A stretch of DNA of 64,000 bases from Silvania hatchlandensis (GCF_025564065.1 NZ_JAMGZK010000038.1:1-64000); one strand, 5' to 3'; shown: positions 8,409 to 17,494, counted from the first letter of the stretch. Notes: generated by a model from the letters alone, not told the origin. Numbers and translations are program-made.

Positions 8409-9476
8409 TCAGCCTTCTGCGATGGCGCGGATCACCGCCTGGGTGACCTCGCGGGTGTTGGCCGTGCCGCCTACATCCGGGGTCATGATCCCCTGGGCGC
8501 AGACCTGTTCGACGGCGACCATCAGGCGTGTGGCGGCCTCTGCTTCGCCAAGATGTTCCAGCATCTGCGCTGCCGTCCAGAAGCTGGCGACCGGGTTAGC
8601 AATGCCTTTGCCGGTGATATCAAATGCCGAGCCGTGGATCGGTTCAAACATCGACGGGAAACGGCGCTCAGGATCGATGTTGGCAGTGGGCGCCACGCCC
8701 AGGCTGCCCGCCAGCGCCCCGGCCAGATCCGAGAGGATATCGGCGTGCAGGTTGGTGGCGACAATGGTGTCCAGCGATTCCGGATGCAGGGTCATGCGCA
8801 CGGTCATCGCGTCGACCAGCATTTTATCCCAGCTCACGTCCGGGAATTCACGCGCCACTTCGGCAGCAATTTCATCCCACATCACCATTCCGTGACGCTG
8901 GGCGTTGGACTTGGTCACCACGGTCAACAGTTTGCGCGGACGGGTCTGCGCCAGACGGAAGGCGTAACGCATGATACGTGTCACCCCGGTGCGGGTGAAA
9001 ATCGCCACCTCGGTACCCACTTCTTCCGGCAGGCCACGGTGCGCGCGACCGCCGTGGCCTGAATATTCCCCTTCAGAGTTCTCACGCACGATCACCCAGT
9101 CGAGGGAGCCTGGCCCGGCCTTGCGCAGCGGAGATTGGATGCCCGGCAGGATTTTAGTCGGACGCACATTGGCATACTGATCAAAGCCCTGGCAAATCGG
9201 CAGACGCAGCCCCCACAGGGTGATGTGATCCGGGACATCCGGCGCACCCACCGCGCCAAAGTAGATGGCGTCGAAGGCTTTCAGCTGCTCCAGCCCATCT
9301 TCCGGCATCATCACTCCGTGCGTTTTGTAATAATCCGACCCCCACTCAAAGGTATGCACCGAGAAACGAATTCCGCCCTGACGCTGGGCCAGCGCGTGTA
9401 ACACGTCTACGCCCGCGGTGATCACTTCCGGGCCAATACCGTCTGCGGGGATAGCTGCAATCGCGTAATCTTTCAT
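8409..9476 (-). CDS. ttuC: Tartrate dehydrogenase/decarboxylase (D-malate dehydrogenase family)
   Basis: A 355-residue beta-decarboxylating dehydrogenase of the isopropylmalate/isocitrate family, closest by eye to TtuC and E. coli DmlA (YeaU). It oxidises tartrate or D-malate with NAD+ and a divalent metal, with decarboxylation. Landmarks are the N-terminal AAIPADGIGPEV, the substrate arginine region RENSEGEYSGHGG, the metal-binding ATNLHADILSDLAGAL near residues 235-250, and the C-terminal GSAFDITGKGIANP. It lies between the transporter gene and the glycerate kinase gene, in the same direction. Tartrate versus D-malate preference cannot be settled from sequence. Confidence 0.9.
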   Translation of the reverse strand: MKDYAIAAIPADGIGPEVITAGVDVLHALAQRQGGIRFSVHTFEWGSDYYKTHGVMMPEDGLEQLKAFDAIYFGAVGAPDVPDHITLWGLRLPICQGFDQYANVRPTKILPGIQSPLRKAGPGSLDWVIVRENSEGEYSGHGGRAHRGLPEEVGTEVAIFTRTGVTRIMRYAFRLAQTRPRKLLTVVTKSNAQRHGMVMWDEIAAEVAREFPDVSWDKMLVDAMTVRMTLHPESLDTIVATNLHADILSDLAGALAGSLGVAPTANIDPERRFPSMFEPIHGSAFDITGKGIANPVASFWTAAQMLEHLGEAEAATRLMVAVEQVCAQGIMTPDVGGTANTREVTQAVIRAIAEG

Positions 9477-9485
9477 GTTTATTCC

Positions 9486-10793
9486 TTAATGTTTTGGCTG
9501 AACTAACGAATCATGGGGCTGTGTTTTGCGGGCAGAAGCCGACAGCCACAGCACAACAAGGGAAGAGAGAATCAGTAACCCGGCGACAAACCACAACCCC
9601 CAGGTGTAACTGCCGGTCTGCTGCTTAATCAGGCCGATCATGAACGGACCGACAAACCCGCCCAGATTGCCCAGTGAATTGATGGTGGCGATCCCGGCGG
9701 CAGCGGCCTAACCGGAAAGGAACAGGGTTGGCATACTCCACAGCGGCGGTTTCGAGGCGCTGATGCCGCAGTTAACAATGGTGAGCGCAAGGATTACGCC
9801 AACGATGCTTGCCGCACTCCCGGCCATCAACAGCCCGGCAGCCGCCACGATGCAGGCGGCAATCACGTGCCAGGAACGTTCGCTGGTTTTGTCTGAATGC
9901 CGCGCCCACAGCACCATTGCTACCACTGCAATAACGGCGGGAATGGCATTCAGCAGGCCAACGGTCATGGAGGAGACGCCCAGCGTTTTGATGATTTGCG
10001 GTGACCAGATCCCGAGCGTATACAGCCCGGCGGAGGTGCCGAAATAGACCAGCGACAGGGCCAGCACGCGCTTATCCAACAACCCTTTCCAGACGCTGTG
10101 CTGCGCCGTGGCCTGTTTTGCGGCCTGCTCGCGTTGCAGCGTGCTCGTCAGCCAGCCACGCTCCTCCTCACTGAGCCAGGTGGCCTTTTCCGGGCGGTCG
10201 GTCAGCCAGAACAGCACCACGACGCCGAGGATCACCGCCGGCACCGCTTCGAGGACAAACATCCACTGCCAGCCGGCAAAGCCCATCAGGCCGTGCATTT
10301 CCAGCAGGGCTGCGGAAATCGGCGAACCGAGCGCGGTCGAAATGGGTGCCGCTGCCATAAAGATAGCCGTCACCTGGGCGCGTTTTTGCGCCGGGAACCA
10401 ATAGCTTAAGTAGAGGATGATGCCCGGGAAGAAACCGGCCTCTGCCACACCGAGAAGGAATCGCAGAGTGTAGAAGCTGGTCGTGCCCTGCACGAAGGCC
10501 ATCCCGCCGGAGACCAGCCCCCAGGTGATCATCACCCTTGCAATCCAGATGCGCGCTCCGACCTTATGCAGGATCAGGTTCGACGGGACTTCAAACAGGA
10601 AGTAGCCGAGGAAAAAGATCCCTGCGCCAAAGCCGAATACCGCTGGGGAGAAACCTAACTCGGCATTCATGGTCAGCGCCGCGAATCCGATATTAACGCG
10701 GTCGAGAAAAGCGATGAAATACAACAGCATGATAAAGGGCACGATGCGCAAGGTGATCTTGCGCATGACCCGTTGTTCGATTGTGCAGGTCAT
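9486..10793 (-). pseudogene. MFS anion/tartrate transporter interrupted by an in-frame amber codon
   Basis: An ACS-family major facilitator (TtuB-like). The frame opens at 10793 and encodes 361 residues, with twelve-helix family motifs such as FLDRVNIGFAAL at the N-terminus, until a TAG at 9710-9708. The same frame then continues without a shift for 73 more codons to TAA at 9488-9486. That continuation encodes the expected last two helices (NSLGNLGGFVGPFMIGL, then WGLWFVAGLLILSSLVVLW). The complete product would be about 435 residues, the usual size. A single CAG-to-TAG change would explain the lesion. Unless suppressed, the protein lacks its last two helices and is probably inactive. It is first in the operon and divergent from a LysR gene. 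Confidence 0.85.
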
Positions 10794-10862
10794 GAGGTGT
10801 TCCTAATAATTATGTGTAGGGTACGCAGTCGGGCTGCCTTGATGAGTATGCTGATATTTCTT

Positions 10863-10874
10863 GCATGATCATGC
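10863..10874. promoter_or_regulatory. Palindrome in the LysR/transporter divergent region
   Basis: A perfect 12-bp palindrome, GCATGATCATGC, centred about 50 bp upstream of the lysR start and 75 bp upstream of the transporter start. Its position between divergent genes makes it a candidate LysR-regulator recognition site; this is inferred from location and symmetry only. Confidence 0.4.
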
Positions 10875-10919
10875 GCTTCGGTTTATACAAAAAAATGCAA
10901 TAATCGCGAGCGAGCCAAA

Positions 10920-11816
10920 ATGGAACTACAACACTTACGCTGTTTCCTGGCGGTGGCCGAGACCCTGCATTTTGGTCAGGCGGCGCAACGGATGAACATG
11001 CTGCCATCGGCATTAGGAAGGAATATTCGTCTTTTAGAAGAAGCACTTGGCACACGGCTATTTCGTCGGTCAACGCGTCGGGTCGCGCTGACGGAGAACG
11101 GGGTTTTACTGCGGGAAGAGGCGCGAAAACTGCTCGCCCACGCCGACGCGATTATGTTGCAATTTCGTCAAAATCCGCGCCGTAATCAGCCCTTGCTGCG
11201 CGTCGGTACCATCGACAGCGCGGCGATGGGATTGCTGCCTGGACTGCTGCAATTGTTCCGTCAGCAGTACCCGGAAGTGGAAATTCAGCTTTTTGAAGAT
11301 AAAACCGTCCATCTGCTGCCGAAGCTGAAAAGCGGCAGGCTGGACCTGGTATTTATTCGCCCGCCCTCACAGCTCGACGCCCAGTTTGGCCGGGCGTTTC
11401 TGTGTAATGAACCGGGTATTCTGGCCCTGCCCGCCCGCCATCCTTTTGCCGGGCGGGAGAGTATCGAGATCGTCGAACTGGAAGGGATGCCGATGATCCT
11501 GCCTGAGCGGCGTTCCCGCCCGCACAGCCACGACCTGACGATGAATCTGTTCCATAACGCCGGGATTGAGGTGACAGTGTCACAGCTGGCGGATGAAAAG
11601 CAGACCATTATCAACCTGGTCGCGGCGGGAATTGGGCTGGCGATTGTGCCCGCCTGGAGCAGCCGCTTTCAGCTGCCAGGGGTGAAGTTTGTGCAGCTGA
11701 ACGGTGCAGCGCAGATGGGGATGCCGCTGGAGGCGGTGTGGATGGCCGGGGCGCAGGATGAGATCCGCGACAATATGCTGGCGCTGCTGGAAGCGCACCC
11801 GGAGCTGTATCATTAA
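10920..11816 (+). CDS. LysR-type regulator, probable activator of the tartrate cluster
   Basis: A 298-residue LysR-family transcription factor. The N-terminal winged helix-turn-helix (MELQHLRCFLAVAETLHFGQ, residues 1-60) is followed by a linker helix and a two-lobed effector domain (about residues 90-295). It is transcribed divergently from the MFS transporter-ttuC-ttuD operon with a 126-bp gap, the classical arrangement for a LysR activator and its target. The effector is probably tartrate or a related C4 acid, inferred from the neighbours. Function may be relaxed given the broken transporter. Confidence 0.88.
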   Translation: MELQHLRCFLAVAETLHFGQAAQRMNMLPSALGRNIRLLEEALGTRLFRRSTRRVALTENGVLLREEARKLLAHADAIMLQFRQNPRRNQPLLRVGTIDSAAMGLLPGLLQLFRQQYPEVEIQLFEDKTVHLLPKLKSGRLDLVFIRPPSQLDAQFGRAFLCNEPGILALPARHPFAGRESIEIVELEGMPMILPERRSRPHSHDLTMNLFHNAGIEVTVSQLADEKQTIINLVAAGIGLAIVPAWSSRFQLPGVKFVQLNGAAQMGMPLEAVWMAGAQDEIRDNMLALLEAHPELYH

Positions 11817-11848
11817 CCGCGCCGGGCGGCGGTCTGTTAAACCCGCCC

Positions 11849-12433
11849 TTACGCTTTATAGATAAACTGCTGGATAAAGTCGGCGATATCCTCCTGGACC
11901 ATTTTGCATTTTTTGGCCGAGGGCCTGACGCTGAGAAACTCCGCATAGCCATTCAGGAGTGACACCAGCTGACGCGTGGTGCGGCGGGCATCGCTGTCGC
12001 GGAACGTGCCATTGTCTATCCCTTCCTCAATGATGCCGCAGACCACCCCGCTCCATTCGTCGGTGATGGACTCCACCAGCTCTGCGTAAGCCGCATTATG
12101 AATGGCTAAATGCCAGATTGAGCTATACAACTGCCAGGCGGCATCAGGCTCTAGCGGCAGGAAGTTTTCAACCAGCTGCGCCATTTTTTGCTTCGAGGTT
12201 AACGCATTAATCTGCCGGGCAAAGGTCTCCAGCTCGTCGCGCATAAAACGATCCAGCGCCGCAATACACAGCACCTGCCAGTTGCTGAAGTAGTGATAGA
12301 TATGGCTTCGCGAGATCCCTAACGACTCCGTCAGCTCACGCGTGGTGACATTGGCGATGCCCTTCTCCAGAAACAGCGCGATGGCCCCGTCCAGAATTCT
12401 GGCTTTTAACGTCTCTTTTGCTTCTTTCATCAT
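11849..12433 (-). CDS. TetR/AcrR family regulator of the adjacent ABC-type membrane protein
   Basis: A TetR-family regulator of 194 residues from the ATG at 12433 (a second ATG follows immediately at 12430). The frame stays open further upstream, but that extension would cover the operator palindromes and part of the divergent gene, so the internal start is preferred. The helix-turn-helix is ANVTTRELTESLGISRSHIYHYF near residues 30-52. Two TTTGAGC-N4-GCTCAA palindromes lie immediately upstream, shared with the divergent gene at 12522, pointing to repression of both. The C-terminal domain is typical of TetR factors sensing small hydrophobic molecules; the ligand is unknown. Confidence 0.85.
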   Translation of the reverse strand: MMKEAKETLKARILDGAIALFLEKGIANVTTRELTESLGISRSHIYHYFSNWQVLCIAALDRFMRDELETFARQINALTSKQKMAQLVENFLPLEPDAAWQLYSSIWHLAIHNAAYAELVESITDEWSGVVCGIIEEGIDNGTFRDSDARRTTRQLVSLLNGYAEFLSVRPSAKKCKMVQEDIADFIQQFIYKA

Positions 12434-12448
12434 CACGCCCACGTTGAC

Positions 12449-12466
12449 TTTGAGCAAACGCTCAAA
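12449..12466. promoter_or_regulatory. TetR operator copy 1 (TTTGAGC-N4-GCTCAAA)
   Basis: Perfect inverted repeat with 7-bp arms and AAAC spacer, 16 bp upstream of the tetR start. A near-identical copy lies at 12483-12500, 34 bp away centre to centre. Paired palindromes between a tetR gene and a divergent target gene strongly suggest its operators. Confidence 0.75.
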
Positions 12467-12482
12467 TAGACTCACCCCGAGA

Positions 12483-12500
12483 TTTGAGCAACCGCTCAAG
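12483..12500. promoter_or_regulatory. TetR operator copy 2 (TTTGAGC-N4-GCTCAAG)
   Basis: Second copy of the palindrome, with 6 perfectly paired arm positions and one mismatch at the outer edge. It ends 21 bp before the ATG of the membrane protein gene, so binding would cover that gene's promoter or transcription start. Confidence 0.72.
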
Positions 12501-12521
12501 TCCATTTTAACAGAAAATAGT

Positions 12522-13415
12522 ATGCTTACCTTAAAAAATGCGGCACCGGCCGCAGTCTCACACAGCGCAGTTAAAACGCTCAAATTACTGGGTCAACGCC
12601 ACAGCCGAAAACTCATTCTGACCTTCTTACTGGTGGCCGCCGAAAACATCACCCTGCTGTTGTATCCCCTGCTGGCCGGGTTTGCGATCAACGCGATTGT
12701 CTCCGGCCAGGCCTTACATGCCGTGCTGTATGCGGTGATGGTGTTTATGATGTGGGCCATTGGCGCGGCAAGACGCAGTATCGATACCCGCACCTTTGCC
12801 CGCATTTATGCCGAAATGGCGGTGCCGGTGATCCTCGCCCAGCGCGAAGAACAGCACAGCGCCTCGACGATTGCGGCACGCGTGGCGCTTTCGCGGGAAT
12901 TTGTCGACTTTTTCGAGAAACATTTGCCGGTGCTGGTGACCTCTGTGGCGTCCATTATCGGAGCCGCGGTGATGCTGCTCCTGCTGCAGTTCTGGACCGG
13001 CGTCGCCTGTCTGTTCATCCTGGTATTTTTTGCCCTGTTTTTGCCAGGCTTTACCCGCAGGAACGAAGCACTCTTCCTGAGGCTGAACGATCGGCTGGAA
13101 AAAGAGGTGGCGTTCGTGAACAGCGCCTCACAGATATCGCTGTTCAGACACTACGATGTGCTTGCCCGGCTCAGAATTAAGCTGTCAGATCGGGAAGCGA
13201 TTGGCTATCTGTCGATCGGGACGATCACCGCGATTTTATTTGCCAGCACCATTCTGACGATGTCATTCCAGGGTGGATTAGATGCCGGTCATATCTATTC
13301 GGTGATGACCTATATGTGGATGTTTGCCATGAGTCTGGACGACGGACCGCAATTACTTGAAAAATATTCTCAGTTGAAAGACATTGGCAAGCGGGTGAAT
13401 ACCAGTACGGTGTAA
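12522..13415 (+). CDS. ABC exporter-type six-helix membrane domain protein without ATPase domain
   Basis: A 297-residue protein resembling the transmembrane half of ABC exporters: about six hydrophobic segments spread over residues 25-275 with the long cytoplasmic loops of that fold. No Walker A, signature or Walker B motif is present, and no free-standing ATPase gene is adjacent. The start chosen is the ATG at 12522, immediately after the two TetR operators; its ribosome binding site is weak (AGAAAA). It is divergent from the TetR gene that probably represses it. It may be a solitary transport or sensor domain, or pair with an ATPase encoded elsewhere. Biochemical role unknown. Confidence 0.75.
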   Translation: MLTLKNAAPAAVSHSAVKTLKLLGQRHSRKLILTFLLVAAENITLLLYPLLAGFAINAIVSGQALHAVLYAVMVFMMWAIGAARRSIDTRTFARIYAEMAVPVILAQREEQHSASTIAARVALSREFVDFFEKHLPVLVTSVASIIGAAVMLLLLQFWTGVACLFILVFFALFLPGFTRRNEALFLRLNDRLEKEVAFVNSASQISLFRHYDVLARLRIKLSDREAIGYLSIGTITAILFASTILTMSFQGGLDAGHIYSVMTYMWMFAMSLDDGPQLLEKYSQLKDIGKRVNTSTV

Positions 13416-13426
13416 TAAGCCTGTAT

Positions 13427-13449
13427 CCCCTCATCGCAACGATGAGGGG
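13427..13449. terminator. Perfect inverted repeat between convergent genes
   Basis: Ten-base-pair perfect stem (CCCCTCATCG / CGATGAGGGG) with CAA loop, between the ABC-type membrane gene and convergent pptA. No strong T-tract follows on either strand, so termination is plausible but unproven. Confidence 0.5.
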
Positions 13450-13462
13450 ATAACGCGCACAA

Positions 13463-13693
13463 TTACATCGAGTAACCCGGCTTTTTGATCAGCTCATCCA
13501 TCTTCGGGCCAATCTCCGTATCCCAGACCTGCGCTTTCCAGTCCTGCTGTTGCACCTGCTGCAGCGCAACGGACACAGAAGCGTCTTTGCTGTTGAAGTG
13601 ACGAATAATCACCTCGGCGATATCCGCCGCCAGGGCGGTTTTTTGCTCGTCATTCAGGTCGCGCGGGAAACATTTGATATCTACGTGTGGCAT
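13463..13693 (-). CDS. pptA: 4-oxalocrotonate tautomerase family enzyme PptA
   Basis: A 76-residue small tautomerase matching E. coli PptA (YdcE, 77 residues). The start is taken at [13 protein letters not shown] so that Pro2, which becomes the N-terminal catalytic base Pro1 after methionine removal, is correctly placed. The reading frame extends upstream but without similarity. Members interconvert keto and enol forms of small acids such as phenylpyruvate; the physiological substrate of PptA is not established. It is preceded by yncG in the same direction (32-bp gap), so the two are likely cotranscribed. Confidence 0.88.
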   Translation of the reverse strand: MPHVDIKCFPRDLNDEQKTALAADIAEVIIRHFNSKDASVSVALQQVQQQDWKAQVWDTEIGPKMDELIKKPGYSM

Positions 13694-13725
13694 GTGCAGG
13701 GCTCCTTTTGAGTTAGCGTTCCAGA

Positions 13726-14343
13726 CTAGCAGAGAATGTCGTTGCCTTTTAACACCTTGTGCAGTTTCGGGAGCTGACACACGCTATCGGCAATCGCCGC
13801 AATCTTCGGCGTGTTCTCAGCGAACCACACCGGGCCTGGCCCCCAGGTGCGCATGACGCACAGGTAACAGTCGATCAGAGTCAGCTGCTCGCCAAAGGTA
13901 AACGGGCTGGCTTTGAGGTGGTTATCCAGCCACAGATAGAGCGTTTTGCGCCAGGCAATGCAGTTTTGCTGTAGCTGTTCCGGGGCATCCGGCGCCCAGC
14001 GCTCCGGGTAATCCGCGTAAGTGAAGGTCGGATAGACGTTGGCCACCAGCCACACCAGCAGGCGCTGAAACTGCTGACGTTCCACGCACCCGATGGGGGG
14101 TGCCAGATCGGGACAGCGATCCAGCACCATCAGCGCGATCGCGGCGGTCTCGCTCATGATCTCGCCATTGCTCAACTCCAGAGTCGGCACCTGACACAGC
14201 GGATTACGTTTTTCCAGCAAGTCGCGCTGCGGGCCGGGCTTATCAAAACCGTCAACGTTGATAAACTGATACGGAATGTCGGCCAGGGTCAGCATCAGCT
14301 CGCTGATTGCCGAGCCCCAGCCCGGTACGCCATACAGGATCAT
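13726..14343 (-). CDS. yncG: Glutathione S-transferase-like protein YncG
   Basis: A 205-residue protein of the GST fold, the same length as E. coli YncG and recognisably similar along its length. The thioredoxin-like N-terminal domain opens with [20 protein letters not shown] and carries the glutathione-site segment [11 protein letters not shown]...MSETAAI. The alpha-helical C-terminal domain begins near residue 85. The usual catalytic Tyr/Ser/Cys position is not obvious, and no substrate is known. It lies just upstream of pptA in one probable operon. Confidence 0.87.
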   Translation of the reverse strand: MILYGVPGWGSAISELMLTLADIPYQFINVDGFDKPGPQRDLLEKRNPLCQVPTLELSNGEIMSETAAIALMVLDRCPDLAPPIGCVERQQFQRLLVWLVANVYPTFTYADYPERWAPDAPEQLQQNCIAWRKTLYLWLDNHLKASPFTFGEQLTLIDCYLCVMRTWGPGPVWFAENTPKIAAIADSVCQLPKLHKVLKGNDILC

Positions 14344-14385
14344 GCGGTCACCCCTTAAGGTTAAAACCCTAAGTGTAGAGCAGCC

Positions 14386-15273
14386 TCAGTAGGTGATGCC
14401 TGGCGGGTTGACCTCCGATTGCCCCACCGCTTCGCCCTGCTCACCCCAGCGAGCCAGCACTTTCTGGTAGTCGCCCCGCTGAATGGCACCGTCGAGCGCG
14501 GTCTGCAACGCATACACTAACTCGTTGCCCTTTTTGGTGGTGGTCGCGACATAGGCTTTTTTCGGCCCTAAACCCACCACCCGGGTTTTGCCGGTCAGCG
14601 CTTCTTTATAGGCCGAGACCGACTGCGGGCCGAAGAACACATCCGCCCTGCCGGACTGGATATACAGGTTGCCGGAGGCGTCGTCGGTGAGGTAAACCGG
14701 CAGCGCCGGTTCACGTCCGGCGGCTTTGTTCTCTTCGTTCCAGCCCAGCAGAATACGTTCCTGATTGGTTCCGGAGCCGACAATCACCTTTTTACCCGCC
14801 AGGTCCGCAGCGCTTTTTATCGACTGCACCTCACTGGTGGATTTCACCGAGAAGGCCAGCGAATCGACGCGATAGGTGGCAAAATCAAACTTCTGCTTAC
14901 GCTGCTCGGTCACCGCAATGTTCACCAGCGCCACGTCGTAGCGCCCGGAGCTAATGCCCAGCGGCCAGTCTTCCCACGCGGTGGGCACCAGCTTGAGCTT
15001 CAGGCCGAGGCTGCCCGCCAGCAAACGGGCGATATCCGGGTCGCTGCCAATGCGGGTGCGGTTATCACTGGCCAGCAGCGCCAGCGGCGGCGAGTTGAGG
15101 GCCGAAATCGCCACCGTCAGGGTGCCGGGCTCAACAAATTTGTAACTGGCGGGGATCTTCGCCACCGCCTGTGGGTCAACGGTCACCGGCAGCGGCTGTT
15201 CGTTGGCCTGTAAATCAATCGCGGCGTGGCTGGTTGAGACAACCGCCAGCAGCGCCAGAACGCCATATTTCAT
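14386..15273 (-). CDS. Amino-acid-type ABC transporter substrate-binding protein (second of two)
   Basis: A 295-residue periplasmic binding protein (SBP_bac_3 family) with a signal peptide ending near SHAA. The fold landmarks include RIGSDPDIARLLAGSLGLKL, then DWPLGISSGRYDVALVNIAVTEQRKQKFDFA. It is a clear paralogue of the binding protein at 17495-18427: both share the LPVT/VAKIPASYK-like leader region, SSGKYD/SGRYD and GSGTNQE segments. It is the last gene of an eight-gene operon for uptake and processing of an amino-acid-like compound, 9 bp after the ATPase gene. Two paralogous receptors suggest recognition of two related ligands by one permease. Confidence 0.88.
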   Translation of the reverse strand: MKYGVLALLAVVSTSHAAIDLQANEQPLPVTVDPQAVAKIPASYKFVEPGTLTVAISALNSPPLALLASDNRTRIGSDPDIARLLAGSLGLKLKLVPTAWEDWPLGISSGRYDVALVNIAVTEQRKQKFDFATYRVDSLAFSVKSTSEVQSIKSAADLAGKKVIVGSGTNQERILLGWNEENKAAGREPALPVYLTDDASGNLYIQSGRADVFFGPQSVSAYKEALTGKTRVVGLGPKKAYVATTTKKGNELVYALQTALDGAIQRGDYQKVLARWGEQGEAVGQSEVNPPGITY

Positions 15274-15282
15274 CTTCTCTCC

Positions 15283-16056
15283 TCACAGCACTTTCGACAG
15301 GAACTGCCGCGTTCGCGCGTGCGAGGGACGGTTCAGTACCTCGTCGCTGCTCCCTTGTTCCACGATTTTACCATCCACCATAAACACCACCTGGTCTGCC
15401 ACTTCACGGGCAAAGCCAATCTCGTGGGTCACCACCACCAGCGTGGTGCCGGAGCGGGCCAGCTTTTTGATCACGTCCAGCACCTCGCCCACCAGCTCCG
15501 GATCCAGCGCCGAGGTGGGTTCATCAAACAGCATCACGCGCGGGCGCAGAGCCAGCGCCCGCGCGATGGCGATCCGCTGCTGCTGGCCGCCGGACAAATG
15601 CCGCGACCAGGCATCGGCTTTATCCCGCAGTCCGACCACGTCCAGCAGGTCATATGCCCGCTCAACTGCCGCTTTGCGGCTCAGCTGCTTGTGCGCTATC
15701 GGCGCTTCGATCAGGTTTTCCAGCACCGTCAGGTGCGGGAACAGATTAAAGTTCTGGAACACGTAGCCGACGTTAACCCGCTGCTTGAGGATCTCCTTTT
15801 CTTTCAGCTCATACAGCTTGTCGCCCTGGCGGCGGTAGCCGATATAGTCCCCATCAATCTGGATAAAGCCTTCATCCACGCGTTCGAGGTGGTTAATGGT
15901 CCGCAGCAGCGTCGATTTACCCGAGCCGGACGGGCCGAGGATCACGGTAACGGAACCCGGCGGGATCTCCAGCGAGACGTCATCCAGCGCCTTATGGCGA
16001 CCAAAAAACTTGCTGACCCCGGTAATCGAAATATGTCCTTCAGGAGAGGCTTGCAT
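15283..16056 (-). CDS. Polar amino-acid ABC transporter ATPase
   Basis: A 257-residue ATP-binding subunit of the HisP/GlnQ type. Walker A is GPSGSGKST near residue 40, the signature LSGGQQQRIAIARAL near residue 153, and Walker B VMLFDEPTSALD near residue 175, followed by the switch histidine in VVTHEIGFA. It overlaps the 3' end of the permease gene by 17 bp and precedes the second binding protein gene, so it is a translationally linked part of the operon. Energises import of the operon's amino-acid-like substrate. Confidence 0.93.
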   Translation of the reverse strand: MQASPEGHISITGVSKFFGRHKALDDVSLEIPPGSVTVILGPSGSGKSTLLRTINHLERVDEGFIQIDGDYIGYRRQGDKLYELKEKEILKQRVNVGYVFQNFNLFPHLTVLENLIEAPIAHKQLSRKAAVERAYDLLDVVGLRDKADAWSRHLSGGQQQRIAIARALALRPRVMLFDEPTSALDPELVGEVLDVIKKLARSGTTLVVVTHEIGFAREVADQVVFMVDGKIVEQGSSDEVLNRPSHARTRQFLSKVL

Positions 16057-16966
16057 GGACAGGCTCCTGTGTCGTTTGGGTGGTTACAGAACGGGTCCGG
16101 CTTGACGCGCGGGATTGATTCACCGCCGAGCGGCGCTCGCTGCGAGCCAGGGCGCGTTCCACCAGATGCTGGATCGCCGACAGTACGGTGGTGATCACCA
16201 GATACCAGACGGCACCCACCATCAGCAGCGGGATCACTTCCTGGGTGCGGTTGTAGATCATCTGAATGGTGTAGAACAGCTCCGGCATCGCCAGCACGTA
16301 AACCATCGAGGTGCCTTTGGCGAGGCTGATAATTTCGTTAAACCCGGCAGGCAGAATGGTGCGCAGCGCCTGGGGCAGAATAATGCGCAGGGTACGTCGC
16401 GAGGCCGGTAAACCGAGGGCCGCCGCCGCTTCATACTGCCCATGATCGACCCCTAAAAAGCCGCCGCGAATAATTTCGGCAGTGTAGGCGCTTTGCACCA
16501 GCGTCAGCCCGATGACGGCTGTTGAGAACTGTCCCAGCACATTGATGGTTTCAAAACTGCCCCAGTTGATGGTGGTAAAAGGCACGCCGAGCGACAGAGT
16601 GTCGTACAGGTAGGAGAAGTTGTAGAGGATGATCAGCACCACAATCAGCGGCAGCGAGCGGAACAGCCAGATGTAGCCCCAGGCCAGGCTGCTTAACAGC
16701 CAGGAAGACGACAGCCGCGCCAGCGCCAGCATCCCGCCAATCACCACGCTCAGCGCGGTGCCGATCAGGGTCAGCAGCAGCGTCTGCCCCACGCCCTCGA
16801 GGATCACCGGGTCAAAGAACCAGCGTGCGAACACCGCCCACTCCCAGCGCGGATTAAAGGCTACCGACTGCACGACAATCGCCAGCACAAACAGCGCGAC
16901 AACGGCGCCAACGGTGCGCAGCGGGTAGCGCGCCGGGACCACTTTGATGGTTTCAACGTTGTTCAT
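16040..16966 (-). CDS. Polar amino-acid ABC transporter permease
   Basis: A 308-residue HisMQ-family inner-membrane permease. An N-terminal helix (about residues 18-38) precedes the conserved permease core. The cytoplasmic EAA loop is EAAAALGLPASRRTLRIILP near residues 190-210. One permease gene serves the locus, so a homodimer is expected, as in TcyB-like or YxeN-like systems. It sits between the GNAT gene (9-bp gap) and the ATPase gene (17-bp overlap). The basic C-terminal tail after residue 275 is longer than usual. Confidence 0.92.
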   Translation of the reverse strand: MNNVETIKVVPARYPLRTVGAVVALFVLAIVVQSVAFNPRWEWAVFARWFFDPVILEGVGQTLLLTLIGTALSVVIGGMLALARLSSSWLLSSLAWGYIWLFRSLPLIVVLIILYNFSYLYDTLSLGVPFTTINWGSFETINVLGQFSTAVIGLTLVQSAYTAEIIRGGFLGVDHGQYEAAAALGLPASRRTLRIILPQALRTILPAGFNEIISLAKGTSMVYVLAMPELFYTIQMIYNRTQEVIPLLMVGAVWYLVITTVLSAIQHLVERALARSERRSAVNQSRASSRTRSVTTQTTQEPVHASLS

Positions 16967-16975
16967 CGTCGTTCC

Positions 16976-17485
16976 TCATGCGGATTTACTGAACGCTTCG
17001 CGTACCAGCGTTTTGGTGAAGCGCAGCCGCCCGTCAAACGGCGGCTGGCTGTACTCTTCCGGGTCGCGGGCGAGATCAAACTGCGCCGCGTAACCCTGGC
17101 TCAGGTAGAGCCGCACCGCTTCCGGCTGGCGAAAACCGGTGGTGAGGTACATCTGGCTGTAGCCCGCTTGCACCGCCCGACGTTCCAGCTCCTGCACCAC
17201 TTTTGCGGCAAGCCCCTGCTGACGCAGGGTTTTGTCGGTCCAGATACGTTTGATTTCCGCAGTCTGCTCATCGAGCGGCTTATAGGCCCCGGTGGCGATG
17301 ATCTGCCCGTCGCGCTCAAGCACAATGAACAGCCCCTGCGGCGGCAGATACCATTCGGTCAGTTCGATCTCGGCGTCTTTAGCAAAATAGTCGCCGTAGC
17401 GGGCCGCGTATTCACCGAACAGCCCGTCAATAACGGGCTGAAGATCGGCGTCCTCTGGCGATACGTCGCGAAAAAGGTCGCTCAT
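16976..17485 (-). CDS. GNAT family N-acetyltransferase of the S-substituted cysteine-type operon
   Basis: A 169-residue Gcn5-related acetyltransferase. The acetyl-CoA pyrophosphate loop is TLRQQGLAAKVV near residues 85-97, followed by the motif-B strand QMYLTTGFRQPEAVRLYLSQGY. By analogy with YxeL/SnaB of Bacillus subtilis, it would N-acetylate an imported cysteine derivative before oxidation. That role is an inference from operon composition: the same operon has two flavin monooxygenases, an M20 deacylase and an amino-acid ABC importer. Spacing of 9 bp to each neighbour indicates cotranscription. Confidence 0.88.
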   Translation of the reverse strand: MSDLFRDVSPEDADLQPVIDGLFGEYAARYGDYFAKDAEIELTEWYLPPQGLFIVLERDGQIIATGAYKPLDEQTAEIKRIWTDKTLRQQGLAAKVVQELERRAVQAGYSQMYLTTGFRQPEAVRLYLSQGYAAQFDLARDPEEYSQPPFDGRLRFTKTLVREAFSKSA

Positions 17486-17494
17486 AAGGTCTCC

